Positions 36,443 through 47,710 of a DNA stretch of 47,710 nt are shown piece after piece. Positions within the stretch are counted from its first letter, which is position 1; every line of letters starts with the position of its first letter. The DNA lies in the NCBI GenBank assembly GCA_020853705.1, contig JADYYK010000043.1, forward strand, positions 1 through 47,710. The letters run 5' to 3'. The notes beneath the pieces are model-generated. The model saw only the letters and a program-made list of their open reading frames with translations. It ran no database searches and had not been told where the DNA came from. The position numbers and the translations under genes are program-made. The DNA comes from Deltaproteobacteria bacterium (GTDB taxonomy: Bacteria > Myxococcota_A > Polyangia > Haliangiales > JADYYK01).

Positions 36443-38146
36443 TTACGGGTTGGCGCCCGAGCAGCGCATGCCGTCCGCGGTGCAGGTGGTGACCAGGTTG
36501 GGGATGAGCTCGACCGAGTACAGGGTGCTCGCCGTCGCATCCACGCTGAGGCTGAGGAACAGGCGGCGGCTCGGCAGCGCGGTCACGGTGCCCGCCGGCG
36601 TGAAGCTGGCGACCTGGAAGGTGGTCGGGCACTCGGCGCTGGTCTGCAGCACCTGGCCGCCGGTGGCCGCATAGCCGACCCGATACGGCCCCTGCATCTG
36701 GCCGCCGACCACGTCCCACATGCACGTGTTGGCCGCCGCCGGCCCGTTGAACGGATCCTTCTGCGACGGGCACAGCGTGGCCCCGGTGGCGGCCACCACC
36801 GTGTAGTCGACCTGGCAGCGCACCACGCGCACGTTGGCGTTCATGGCCAGGCGCCCGTCGGTGCACATCAGCGGCTCGGGGTTCGAGGCGCACGCGCTGT
36901 AGGCGTCGCACACCAGCATCGGGGGCAGGACGCCGCCGCTACCCGCCTCGACGTTGCACATGCCGTAGCCGGCGCCGCCGGGCGCGTCGTCGCAGGTTCG
37001 GTTGCCCTGGCCGCACATGCCGTTGTTGATGCCGTAGCAGGTCTCGTTGGCGGGGTAGGGCTTGCCGTCGCAGTTGTCGTCCTTGCCGTTGCACAGCTCG
37101 CGCGCGCCCGGGTTGATGGCGCGGTCGCCGTCGTTGCAGTCGCGCAGGCCGGGGCGCGACACGCCGTCACACGCCGCGGTGTCGAAGCCGCACGACACGT
37201 AGGTGTCGTTGTCGGCGTCGAAGCCGTCGTCGCACTTGGTGTCGCAGTCGTTGTCGAGGCCGTCGCAGACCTCGGTGTTGCCGCCGAAGATGTGGTTGTT
37301 GTCGTCGTTGCAGTCGACCAGCGCCGGCTGCGGCATCTCGGTGGAGCAGGTGGCGTCGGCGTTGAGCTTGCTGCCGCAGGTGGTGTGGCGATCACCGTCC
37401 TTGTCGAAGCCGTCGTCGCACTTGTTGTCGCAGTTGTTGTCGATGCTGTCGCAGATCTCGGTGGCGCCCTCGAAGACCAGCTTGTTGCCGTCGTCGCAGT
37501 CGCCGCCACAGTTGGTCTGGCCGTCGCCGTCGGCGTCGGTCTCCTCGTCCTTCATGCCGTCGCAGTCGTCGTCGATGTTGTTGGCGCAGACCTCGCCGGC
37601 ATCGGGGTGGATGTCCTCGTCGAGGTCGTTGCAGTCGACGTTGACCAGGTAGCCGTCACAGTCGCGATCGTTGGCGGCCGCGAAGGTGACGTCGCCGACG
37701 ATGAGGCAGTCGTTCTGCGTCATGGTGTACGGCGGCTGGCCGCCCGCGAAGCCGGCCAGGTCGACGCGCACCATCAGCACCTTGCCGTCGATGAAGACCT
37801 GCGGTGCGCCCACGATGCCGAAGGCCACCGCGGTGTCGCCGCGATAGCCGACCACCGCCACGCTGACCTGCCGTCGCGGCCCCGCGTGATCGTCCTCGGT
37901 GACCAGCAGATCGTATGGATCCTTGGCCAGGTCGCGCCCGCTCACCGTGGCGATCGTCAGCGGCACCCGGATGTCCTGCGTCATCCCGGCGCCGTCCACG
38001 TAGGCCGCGAAGAACTGCAGCCGGTCCATGTCATCCGGCGGCGGCTGCGACTCCGAGTCCTGGATCCTGAACAGGATCCCCGACTGCTCATCACACCCGC
38101 TCGCCACCCCCAGCACCACAAAAGCCAGCACAAAAGCGATACGCAT
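36443..38146 (-). CDS. MopE-like Cys/Asp-rich lipoprotein
   Basis: A 567-residue lipoprotein (signal peptide with lipobox VASGC, Cys at about residue 18). A beta-rich N-terminal domain (about 30-155) is followed by four or so copies of the putative metal-binding repeat known from MopE. Examples are VDCNDLDEDIHPDAGEVCAN, DDDCDG, VDCNDDNNHIFGG and RDCNDGDRAINPGARELCNG. The C-terminal part (about 365-567) has further Cys pairs and a beta-rich ending. MopE proteins bind copper or calcium at the surface of methanotrophs; in myxobacteria the repeats are widespread and their metal is unknown. ATG 38146 has AGGAG 8 nt upstream and a TAAAAT -10 about 28 bp before it. It diverges from the DUF1554 lipoprotein gene. 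Confidence 0.88.
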   Translation of the reverse strand: MRIAFVLAFVVLGVASGCDEQSGILFRIQDSESQPPPDDMDRLQFFAAYVDGAGMTQDIRVPLTIATVSGRDLAKDPYDLLVTEDDHAGPRRQVSVAVVGYRGDTAVAFGIVGAPQVFIDGKVLMVRVDLAGFAGGQPPYTMTQNDCLIVGDVTFAAANDRDCDGYLVNVDCNDLDEDIHPDAGEVCANNIDDDCDGMKDEETDADGDGQTNCGGDCDDGNKLVFEGATEICDSIDNNCDNKCDDGFDKDGDRHTTCGSKLNADATCSTEMPQPALVDCNDDNNHIFGGNTEVCDGLDNDCDTKCDDGFDADNDTYVSCGFDTAACDGVSRPGLRDCNDGDRAINPGARELCNGKDDNCDGKPYPANETCYGINNGMCGQGNRTCDDAPGGAGYGMCNVEAGSGGVLPPMLVCDAYSACASNPEPLMCTDGRLAMNANVRVVRCQVDYTVVAATGATLCPSQKDPFNGPAAANTCMWDVVGGQMQGPYRVGYAATGGQVLQTSAECPTTFQVASFTPAGTVTALPSRRLFLSLSVDATASTLYSVELIPNLVTTCTADGMRCSGANP

Positions 38147-38173
38147 ATAAGTGACTCCTAAGGCGTACCCCCC

Positions 38174-38179
38174 ATTTTA
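38174..38179 (-). promoter_or_regulatory. -10 element of the MopE-like gene
   Basis: TAAAAT on the minus strand matches the consensus at five of six positions. It would start transcription near 38167, giving a leader of about 20 nt that includes AGGAG (38159-38155). No -35 was recognised, so an activator may be needed. Confidence 0.4.
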
Positions 38180-38248
38180 CCCTTTGAGGGCACGACATCG
38201 CACCTGTATTCTCGCCAATTATTCCACGGGCTTGCGTGAACGACGGGA

Positions 38249-38291
38249 TCGAGTGTGCTCTTGGGAAACTCGAGTGTGCTACGAGTGTGCT
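38249..38291. promoter_or_regulatory. Three phased direct repeats of CGAGTGTGCT
   Basis: CGAGTGTGCT occurs at 38250-38259, 38271-38280 and 38282-38291. The spacings of 21 and 11 bp place all copies on one face of the helix. The first two are also preceded by T. They lie 64-105 bp before the ATG of the DUF1554 lipoprotein gene, a usual place for activator sites. Confidence 0.6.
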
Positions 38292-38354
38292 GAGTTGGCG
38301 CAACACCTTCGGTCTGCGGTCGATAGCAGGGATGGACTCTTCAGGAGGTTGGCC

Positions 38355-40754
38355 ATGTTCTCCGCGCTCGGCGCTCCGCGCTCCGCGTTCCTCATCCCTC
38401 TCTTCGTCTTGTTGTTGGCGGTTGGACCAGGATGTACTCGGCGCAACCCCTACAAGTGCAATGCTGCTGACCCTTGCCCTCTCACCGAGGCGCCCTACTG
38501 CGACATCAACGGCGACTTCGGTGAGCGCTTCAGGTGCATCCCGTCGCCCTTCGGAGGCTCGGACGGTGGGCTCGATGCCGGTACCGACGGAGGGGACGGA
38601 GGTGCCGCGTTCGCCGCCCAGCTGGATCGGACCGTTGCCGATTTCGGCACAGTCCTGGTTGGGTCGGCGAGCCCACATTTGCTCGTTAACCTGTCAAACG
38701 TTGGTTCTGCGCCCGGGGGACCGTTGCACCTCGCCATCGAGGGCACGAACCGGAACGAGTTTGCCATCGGTGTGACCAATGACTGCGAGGGCGCCACCCT
38801 TCTTGTTGGTGCTGGCTGTGCGTTCGGGCTGGTCCTGTCGCCTGCTGTGGCTGGCGCCAAGACCTCGACGCTGTCCGTGATGATCGGAACGACCACCGTG
38901 GCAACCCTCCCGTTGCAGGGCAACGGCATCGATCAGGGAGCACTTCGTGGTAGCCCCGGCACCTTGAACCTCGGGGTAGTCCAGGTGGGCCAGGAGGCGA
39001 CCATGTCGATCTCGCTGATGAACACCGGCGGCACGACGCTGAGCAGCCTCACCGGCACCTTCAGTGGAAGTGCAGCACCGGAGTTCCAGCTGACCCAGCC
39101 CGACACGTGTAGCGGCCAGACGCTCGGGGCTGGTGGCAGCTGTATGGCCGGTGTGCGGTTTCGGCCAACCGTTGCCGGTGCCAAGGTCGCGTCGTTGACC
39201 TTCATGGCGAGTCCGGCGGGGGCGAGCGCGACGAGCCTGGAGGGGATTGGTGCTGCGACGCTCACGGTCTCCACTGGGGGGACGGGCTCGGGCTCCGTGG
39301 TCTCGAGCCCGCTGGGGATCAACTGCGGCGCCGTATGCTCGGCCAGCTTCCAGACCAGCCAGGTCACGCTGAGTGCTGTTCCCGGGGCGAACTCGGACAT
39401 CACCAGCTGGACTGGTTGCGACTCCAATCCGACGGCGACTACGTGCCTGGTGACCATGAACGGGACCCGCTCCGTCCGCGCAGACTTCACCGTGCGGACC
39501 TTCGTGCTCACGGTGACGATGGCGGGAAGCGGCGCGGGCACGGTCACGAGCACTCCCGCAGGACTGAGCTGTCAGACGGGCACCTGCATGGCTTCGTTCG
39601 TCGCCGGCACCTCGGTGAGCCTGGCGGCGAAGTCGACCAGCGGCTCGTACTTCCCTTCCTGGACTGGTGACTGCGTGGGAAGCAACCGTGTCTGTCCGCT
39701 GGTCCTTGATCGAGCCAAGAGCGCGGTGGCCACATTCGCTGCGCTTCAGAACAACATTGTGTTTGTGTCGTCGATGGACTTTCCTGCGAATCTCGGCGGC
39801 CTGACTGCCTACGACGCGCAATGTAACCTCCTCGCGACCGCGGCGGGTCTCAACAACGCTGGCGGCAACGGCTATGTTGCCTGGATGTCCAGCGAGACCC
39901 AGAGTGCGGCCTCCCGCGTGGGCGCAGCGCGCGGGTTCGTCCGCCCGGACGGGAGACCGTTCGCGGACGATCTTGCGTCGCTTCTCACGAACGGAGCGGT
40001 GCTCAACCCCATCGCAATCGACGAGAACGGGCGCTTGCTCAGTCGCCAGGCGCAAGAGGGGGGGGTCTGGACCGGTACGAATCCGGACGGTTCCGTCAAC
40101 GCGGGTGAGACGTGCGCCAGCTGGACATCGAATGTGTCTACGAGCCGCACGCGCCAGGGCGAGGCACACTCGGGCCCAGGCGACTGGACCCAGGTGGGCG
40201 GCACCGGAGGCTGCGACGCTTCGGGGAGGATCTATTGCATGATGAGAACAAGTACGGCACCCCTCACCAACACGCCCACGCCGGGGAAGAAGGTCTTCGT
40301 TTCGAATGCGCTCCTCACCGTCGGACAAGGAGCGGGGGTGGCGACCACGATCTGTATGAACGAGCGACCAGGCGCGACCGGCACGTATCGCGCTGCGCTG
40401 CCCACGACGACTCCGCTCGCCACGCTCGCGAGCTTCTTCACCGCAGGCACGACCTACGTGCGTCCGGATGGCCAGGTCGTTGGCACAGGAGCTCAGTTCG
40501 CGTCTGGCGGCGATCTTCAGAGTGGCGTCTGGCAACTGGGCGACGGCACCTACCGATCACCCTACGGCATGTGGACGGGGGCTGGGCCGCCGTCGACCGT
40601 CCCGACCGCCGCGAACACCTGCAACAACTGGACTGACCCCGCCGCGGGCGGGGTCGTCACGATCGGGTGCGCAAACTCGAGTTCGTGGTGGTACGCCTGC
40701 GGTGCACCCGGGTGTGGCGGGTTATCGCGCGCCGTATACTGCGTGGAGCAGTAG
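38355..40754 (+). CDS. Large lipoprotein with ASH-like, bacterial-repeat and two DUF1554-like domains
   Basis: A 799-residue lipoprotein (lipobox VGPGC, Cys at about residue 26). A Cys-rich segment and Gly/Asp linker (about 27-80) lead to two choice-of-anchor or ASH-like domains (about 85-200 and 200-305). Two divergent InlB-type repeats follow (about 305-390 and 390-465), the second containing YFPSWTGDCVGSNRVCPL. The C-terminal part has two DUF1554-like endostatin-type domains (about 470-640 and 645-799), recognisable from VFVSSMDFPANLGGLTAYDA and KKVFVSNALLTVGQ and from their RPDG and TCNNWT or TCASWT motifs. DUF1554 domains occur in Leptospira surface lipoproteins that bind host matrix; here a surface adhesion role is inference. 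AGGAGG (38343-38348) 6 nt before the ATG fixes the start. Codon use is visibly less GC-biased than in neighbours. Confidence 0.85.
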   Translation: MFSALGAPRSAFLIPLFVLLLAVGPGCTRRNPYKCNAADPCPLTEAPYCDINGDFGERFRCIPSPFGGSDGGLDAGTDGGDGGAAFAAQLDRTVADFGTVLVGSASPHLLVNLSNVGSAPGGPLHLAIEGTNRNEFAIGVTNDCEGATLLVGAGCAFGLVLSPAVAGAKTSTLSVMIGTTTVATLPLQGNGIDQGALRGSPGTLNLGVVQVGQEATMSISLMNTGGTTLSSLTGTFSGSAAPEFQLTQPDTCSGQTLGAGGSCMAGVRFRPTVAGAKVASLTFMASPAGASATSLEGIGAATLTVSTGGTGSGSVVSSPLGINCGAVCSASFQTSQVTLSAVPGANSDITSWTGCDSNPTATTCLVTMNGTRSVRADFTVRTFVLTVTMAGSGAGTVTSTPAGLSCQTGTCMASFVAGTSVSLAAKSTSGSYFPSWTGDCVGSNRVCPLVLDRAKSAVATFAALQNNIVFVSSMDFPANLGGLTAYDAQCNLLATAAGLNNAGGNGYVAWMSSETQSAASRVGAARGFVRPDGRPFADDLASLLTNGAVLNPIAIDENGRLLSRQAQEGGVWTGTNPDGSVNAGETCASWTSNVSTSRTRQGEAHSGPGDWTQVGGTGGCDASGRIYCMMRTSTAPLTNTPTPGKKVFVSNALLTVGQGAGVATTICMNERPGATGTYRAALPTTTPLATLASFFTAGTTYVRPDGQVVGTGAQFASGGDLQSGVWQLGDGTYRSPYGMWTGAGPPSTVPTAANTCNNWTDPAAGGVVTIGCANSSSWWYACGAPGCGGLSRAVYCVEQ

Positions 40755-40779
40755 ACTCCAGTAGGCGCGACGCCGCTCT

Positions 40780-44070
<3,291 letters not shown>

Positions 44071-44106
44071 CGTTCGATGGTATCAGCTTTCCCGGCCGCC
44101 AGCGCG

Positions 44107-44134
44107 TTGACCCTCGGGCGCGGCGGCTGCTAAT
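44107..44134 (+). promoter_or_regulatory. Candidate promoter of the TIGR04551-like gene
   Basis: TTGACC (44107-44112) and GCTAAT (44129-44134) are separated by 16 bp. A start near 44141 gives a leader of about 60 nt with AGGGGA (44192-44197) before ATG 44202. Confidence 0.45.
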
Positions 44135-44201
44135 GTGCCGCCACTTTCGTGTGCTTCCGTTCGTTTCCGTCTTATTGGGCAGGACTGCTTCAGGGGATGC
44201 G

Positions 44202-46064
44202 ATGACCTTGCAGGACCGCAGGATTTCCCTCGGTGTACTGGTGGCACTGGGGCTCGTCGGTACGAGCTCGCCGGCGCGCGCGCAGATGGGGCCGGGCGGC
44301 ATGCCCAACCCCCAGACCATGCCCACCGACGAGGAGGAGAAGCCTGAGGGCCCCGCCGAGGAGGCGCCGCCCGAGGCTGTGGCCAACCTGGGTCTGCCGC
44401 CGCCGCCCAAGCTGGACAGCCCCGGGGGCATCGCCAAGGACAAGAAGACCCTGGCCTTCACCGAGATCCACGGCTACCTGCGCCTGCGCACCGACCTGTT
44501 CCACAAGCTGGGGCTCGGCCTCAGCGATAAGCAGGCCTTCCGCAGCTGCAACTCGCTGACCCAGATCTGCGACGACGAGACCATCGGCTCCAGCAACATG
44601 CGCATGCGCCTGGAGCCGACCTTCAACATCGACGAGCAGGTCAAGATCCAGATGCAGATCGACGTCCTCGACAACCAGGTCCTGGGCGCCACCCCCGAGG
44701 GCTACGCCGGCAACCAGGCGCGCCCGGCCAACGTGCCGCTGAACGCCTTCGCGGGCGGCCAGGTCCCCGCCGAGCAGGGCAAGAACTCGCCCTGGGACGC
44801 GGTGCGCGTCAAGCGCGCCTGGGCCGAGGTGCGCACCCCGCTGGGCGTGCTGCTGTTCGGCCGCATGCCGTCGCACTGGGGCATGGGCATCCTGGCCAAC
44901 AGCGGCGGCTGGAACCGCACCACCGAGAGCTGGTGCCTCGACTGCGATTTCGGCGACTCCGCCGACCGCGTCATGTTCGTGACCGAGATCCCGGGCACCG
45001 CCTCGGGCAAGCCCGATGATCCCCGCCTGCGCGTCGCGGTCGGCATGGACTGGGCCGCGACCGGCCTGACCGACGGCATCGCCAGCGACTATCGCAACCG
45101 CTACGACGGCCAGCCGCGCGACATCACCGACGACGACGACGTGCGCCAGTGGGTCTTCGTGGTCGGCAAGTTCCACACCCCGCCGCAGTGGAAGACCAAG
45201 GTCCAGCGCGGTCAGCTGGCCTGGGATTACGGCCTGTATGCCGTGTATCGCGCGCAGGACAAGGACACCGACCTCAAGGGCACCGCGGTCGGGTCGGATC
45301 CCGTCAAGGCCAACCTGGTGAATCGCAACGCCAGCGCCTGGATCTTCGACGCCACCACCCGCCTGCGCTGGCGCAAGTGGAGCGCCGAGGCGGAGCTGGT
45401 CGCCATCGTCGGCTCCATCGGCGAGTCCAAGGAGCTGTCGCCCGCGAACCCGGAGCTCGACGTGCTGCAGTTCGGCGGCGTGGCTCGCGCGCAGTATCGC
45501 GCGCTGGAGAACGACATGCGCCTGGGCATCGAGGTCGGTTACGCCTCGGGCGACCAGGCCGAGGCCACCGGCGGCTCGCTGAACTACCGCGGCACGCTGG
45601 CCATCCAGCCCCAGGGTGACTCGCGGGTGTCGAACTTCCGCTTCGACCCCGACTACCAGGTCGACCTCATCCTGTTCCGCGAGATCCTCGGGGTGGTCAC
45701 CAACACGGTCTACTTCAAGCCCAGCATGGAGTACGACCTGACCGGGTCGATCATGTTCAACGCCGCCAGCATCGTGTCGTTCGTGGACGAGCCGGTGGCC
45801 ACGCCGGCCAACTCGCGGATGTACGGCATGGAGTTCGACGCCGACCTCTCGTACAAGAACGTCGACAAGGCGGGGCGCGGGTTCCACGCGGGGATCGCCT
45901 ACGGCGTGTTCTTCCCGTTCAGCTTCCTCGACGACAACAGCGCGCTGTCGCACCCGGCGTTCGACCCCGCGGATGGCGCGGCCGGTCCGATCTGGTCGGG
46001 CTCCGACGTGGGCGACGCCGAGACGGCGCACACGCTGCAGACCCGCCTGCTGGTGGTGTTTTAG
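44202..46064 (+). CDS. Outer-membrane protein, TIGR04551-like family
   Basis: A 620-residue protein with a signal peptide (about residues 1-28, ending SPARAQ). A Pro/Glu-rich linker (about 29-75) precedes a beta-barrel-like region. It opens with TEIHGYLRLRTDLFHKLGLG and contains alternating strands such as AELVAIVGSIGESKELSP and MRLGIEVGYASGDQAEATGG, ending in RLLVVF. A C-terminal Phe is typical of outer-membrane barrels. The segment VRVKRAWAEVRTPLGVLLFG and SHWGMGILANSGGW recall the family I know as TIGR04551, found in myxobacteria; this is from memory. The start ATG 44202 has AGGGGA 4 nt upstream. The open frame before it has no domain. The function is unknown, perhaps a porin or sorting partner. 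Confidence 0.8.
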   Translation: MTLQDRRISLGVLVALGLVGTSSPARAQMGPGGMPNPQTMPTDEEEKPEGPAEEAPPEAVANLGLPPPPKLDSPGGIAKDKKTLAFTEIHGYLRLRTDLFHKLGLGLSDKQAFRSCNSLTQICDDETIGSSNMRMRLEPTFNIDEQVKIQMQIDVLDNQVLGATPEGYAGNQARPANVPLNAFAGGQVPAEQGKNSPWDAVRVKRAWAEVRTPLGVLLFGRMPSHWGMGILANSGGWNRTTESWCLDCDFGDSADRVMFVTEIPGTASGKPDDPRLRVAVGMDWAATGLTDGIASDYRNRYDGQPRDITDDDDVRQWVFVVGKFHTPPQWKTKVQRGQLAWDYGLYAVYRAQDKDTDLKGTAVGSDPVKANLVNRNASAWIFDATTRLRWRKWSAEAELVAIVGSIGESKELSPANPELDVLQFGGVARAQYRALENDMRLGIEVGYASGDQAEATGGSLNYRGTLAIQPQGDSRVSNFRFDPDYQVDLILFREILGVVTNTVYFKPSMEYDLTGSIMFNAASIVSFVDEPVATPANSRMYGMEFDADLSYKNVDKAGRGFHAGIAYGVFFPFSFLDDNSALSHPAFDPADGAAGPIWSGSDVGDAETAHTLQTRLLVVF

Positions 46065-46099
46065 CGGCTACTGTCAGGGTGTCGCGGTAGACGTCTGGG

Positions 46100-47479
46100 A
46101 TGGCGAAGGTCAAGACCCAGTGGGTCTGTCAGGCGTGTGGCGCTTCGGAGACGAAGTGGCTGGGTAAGTGCCCCCAGTGTGCCGAGTGGAACAGCATGGT
46201 GGAGGAGTTGCCCTCGGTCGGCGCGGGGGCTGCGCCTGCTGGGGCGCTGGGTGGCGGGTCGGCCCAGGCGGTGTCGATCGCGAACGCCGTCGCGCGCGAC
46301 AGCGAGCGTCGCGCCACCGGGATTGGTGAGCTCGACCGCGTGCTCGGCGGCGGGCTGGTCGCCGGCAGCCTGGTCCTGCTGGGCGGCGAGCCGGGGATCG
46401 GCAAGTCGACCCTGCTGCTGATGGCGGCGGGCAAGCTGGCCGCGGGTTCCGGCAAGCAGCCGGTGCTCTACGTGTCGGGCGAGGAGTCGGTGGCCCAGAC
46501 TGGGCTGCGCGCGCAGCGACTGGGCGTGCGCGACCCCAACCTGCTGGTGATGTCGGAGACCGCGCTGGAGAAGATGCTGGCCGAGGCGGCGCGGGTGAAG
46601 CCGGCGGCGCTGGTGGTCGATTCGATCCAGACCGTGCACACCGCCGCGCTGGAGTCGATCCCGGGGTCGATCGGCCAGGTGCGCGAGTGCGCGGGGCGGC
46701 TGCTCACGTATGCCAAGACCAACAACGTACCGGTGGTGCTGGTCGGGCACGTGACCAAGGAGGGCTCGATCGCGGGCCCCAAGACGCTGGAGCACGTGGT
46801 CGACGCGGTGCTGTACTTCGAGGGCGAGGGTACCCACGCCTACCGCGTGCTGCGCGCGGTCAAGAACCGCTTCGGGTCGACCAACGAGCTGGGCGTCTTC
46901 GAGATGCGCAGCGGCGGCCTGGCCGAGGTACCCAACCCGTCGGCGTCACTGCTGGCGGAGCGGCCGGTCAACGCGCCGGGGTCGGTGGTGACCTGCAGCC
47001 TGACCGGCACGCGCCCCCTGCTGGTGGAGCTGCAGGCGCTGATCGCCGGCGAGAGCGGCGCTTTCGGGCGACGCACGACGCTGGGCGTGGACGCCAACCG
47101 GGTCGCCCTGCTGCTGGCGATCCTGGAGCGGCGGGTGGGCATCGACGTGGCGCGCCGGGACGTGTTCGCGAATGTGGCGGGCGGCGTGAGGTTGGCCGAG
47201 CCGGCGATCGATCTGGCCCTGGTGGCCGCCCTGGCGTCGAGCGCGCTGGGACGGCCGATCGATCAGCTGACGGTGGTCTTCGGAGAGGTCGGGTTGGCCG
47301 GGGAGGTGCGCGCGGTCGGTGGTGTCGAGGCGCGCCTGGTCGAGGTGGCGTCGCTGGGCTTCAAGCGGGTGCTGCTGCCAGATGCGAGCTTGGCGAGGCT
47401 GGAGAGCGAGCCGGCGGGGCTGGAGCTGATGGGGGTGCGAGATGTTTCGGCGGCGCTGGCGAAGCTGGCGCTGACCTGA
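46100..47479 (+). CDS. radA: DNA repair protein RadA (Sms)
   Basis: A 459-residue RadA/Sms protein, of usual length. A C4 zinc finger (Cys10, Cys13, Cys24, Cys27: QWVCQACGASETKWLGKCPQ) precedes the RecA-like ATPase. The ATPase has Walker A LLGGEPGIGKSTLL (Lys102), a VLYVSGEES motif, Walker B-like ALVVDSIQT, and the RadA-specific motif AVKNRFGSTNELGVFEM near residue 254. A C-terminal Lon-like domain (about 285-459) has VFGEVGLAGEVRAVGGVEAR. RadA is a DnaB-like branch-migration helicase in recombination and also acts in natural transformation. A TAGACG hexamer lies 6 nt before the ATG with no ribosome site, so initiation may be leaderless. Confidence 0.97.
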   Translation: MAKVKTQWVCQACGASETKWLGKCPQCAEWNSMVEELPSVGAGAAPAGALGGGSAQAVSIANAVARDSERRATGIGELDRVLGGGLVAGSLVLLGGEPGIGKSTLLLMAAGKLAAGSGKQPVLYVSGEESVAQTGLRAQRLGVRDPNLLVMSETALEKMLAEAARVKPAALVVDSIQTVHTAALESIPGSIGQVRECAGRLLTYAKTNNVPVVLVGHVTKEGSIAGPKTLEHVVDAVLYFEGEGTHAYRVLRAVKNRFGSTNELGVFEMRSGGLAEVPNPSASLLAERPVNAPGSVVTCSLTGTRPLLVELQALIAGESGAFGRRTTLGVDANRVALLLAILERRVGIDVARRDVFANVAGGVRLAEPAIDLALVAALASSALGRPIDQLTVVFGEVGLAGEVRAVGGVEARLVEVASLGFKRVLLPDASLARLESEPAGLELMGVRDVSAALAKLALT

Positions 47480-47491
47480 CGGAGAAGACAG

Positions 47492-47710
47492 CTACTTGTA
47501 GAACTTGGGCTTGGTCTTGGGCTTCTTGGAGGGCGAGGGGGAGGGTGTCGGCTCGGGGGTGCCCTCGAGGGCGCGGATCTTGGCCTCGACCTCGGCGTCC
47601 ATGGCGGGGTCCTTGCCGCGGGTCAGCTCGAGGTACTTCTTGTAGTAGGGCAGCGCCTTGTCGTCCTCGCGGATCTGGCTGTACATCACGGCGATGTCAT
47701 AGTTGGCGCC
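47492..47710 (-). CDS. C-terminal end of a TPR protein (runs off right edge)
   Basis: The frame is open from the window edge to the stop at 47492 (72 residues visible). It shows the second helix of a TPR unit, YDIAVMYSQIREDDKALPYY, and KKYLELTRGKDPAMD as the start of the next. The TPR pattern of alternating small and large residues fits. The tail is Pro/Ser/Lys-rich, ending KKPKTKPKFYK. The rest of the gene lies outside the window. The partner is unknown. Confidence 0.8.
   Translation of the reverse strand, partial: GANYDIAVMYSQIREDDKALPYYKKYLELTRGKDPAMDAEVEAKIRALEGTPEPTPSPSPSKKPKTKPKFYK

Noticed and set aside
37060..37680. CRISPR-like array in the regularly spaced GTCGTCGCAGTC-type repeats of the MopE gene
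   Set aside because: These are codons of the Asp/Cys protein repeats (DCDD, DDDC) with variable spacing and preserved reading frame.

Overview
The window is a strongly GC-rich bacterial chromosome segment with long, tightly packed genes and third codon positions dominated by G and C. The gene content points to a predatory or social deltaproteobacterium-like member of the Myxococcota, possibly the Haliangium/Kofleria side of the group. This rests on an MXAN_5187-type protein, a TIGR04551-type outer-membrane protein, giant Cys/Asp-rich MopE-like lipoproteins, a eukaryote-like Ser/Thr kinase and two DUF4157 proteins. The taxonomic placement is inference; no rRNA gene is present.

Layout. (1) 1-3.35 kb: the 5' part of a comEC competence gene (minus) diverges from a two-gene unit encoding a secreted protein and an MXAN_5187-like membrane protein. 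(2) 3.4-10.4 kb (minus): a tightly coupled four-gene operon of class A penicillin-binding protein, FG-GAP lipoprotein, family 5 solute-binding protein and NtrY-like sensor kinase. (3) 10.5-14.6 kb: trmH (minus), a mercaptopyruvate-type sulfurtransferase (plus) and a protein fusing an AsmA-like region to a GT51 peptidoglycan glycosyltransferase. (4) 14.7-19.2 kb (minus): ECF sigma factor, putative membrane anti-sigma factor and a secreted protein, then a Ser/Thr kinase and a PilZ-like protein. Between the kinase and sigma genes lies a compact candidate small RNA or attenuator with a C7 loop. (5) 19.3-29.4 kb (plus): a MoxR/Bat-type operon (DUF4175-like protein, HExxH peptidase with TPRs, MoxR ATPase, DUF58, BatA/VWA), then a Cys-rich lipoprotein and a TetR regulator. 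(6) 29.5-35.2 kb, accessory: two DUF4157 proteins in opposite orientation with a shared N-terminal motif, a Uma2 nuclease-like gene, a MORN-type lipoprotein and a coupled 71-codon gene. (7) 35.3-46.1 kb: nagZ, a MopE-like lipoprotein, a large lipoprotein with two DUF1554-like domains, a 1,096-residue MopE-like lipoprotein and an outer-membrane protein. (8) 46.1-47.7 kb: radA and the 3' end of a TPR gene.

Several blocks concern the envelope: two GT51 enzymes, NagZ (muropeptide recycling), an ECF sigma/anti-sigma pair, and many lipoproteins. The least explained parts are the DUF4157 block, the AsmA-GT51 fusion, the C7-loop RNA candidate, three helically phased direct repeats upstream of the DUF1554 lipoprotein, and a recurrent -10-like hexamer placed 5-9 nt before start codons, which suggests common leaderless initiation. 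No gene-free stretch exceeds about 250 bases. No tRNA, rRNA, CRISPR array, insertion sequence or integrase was seen.
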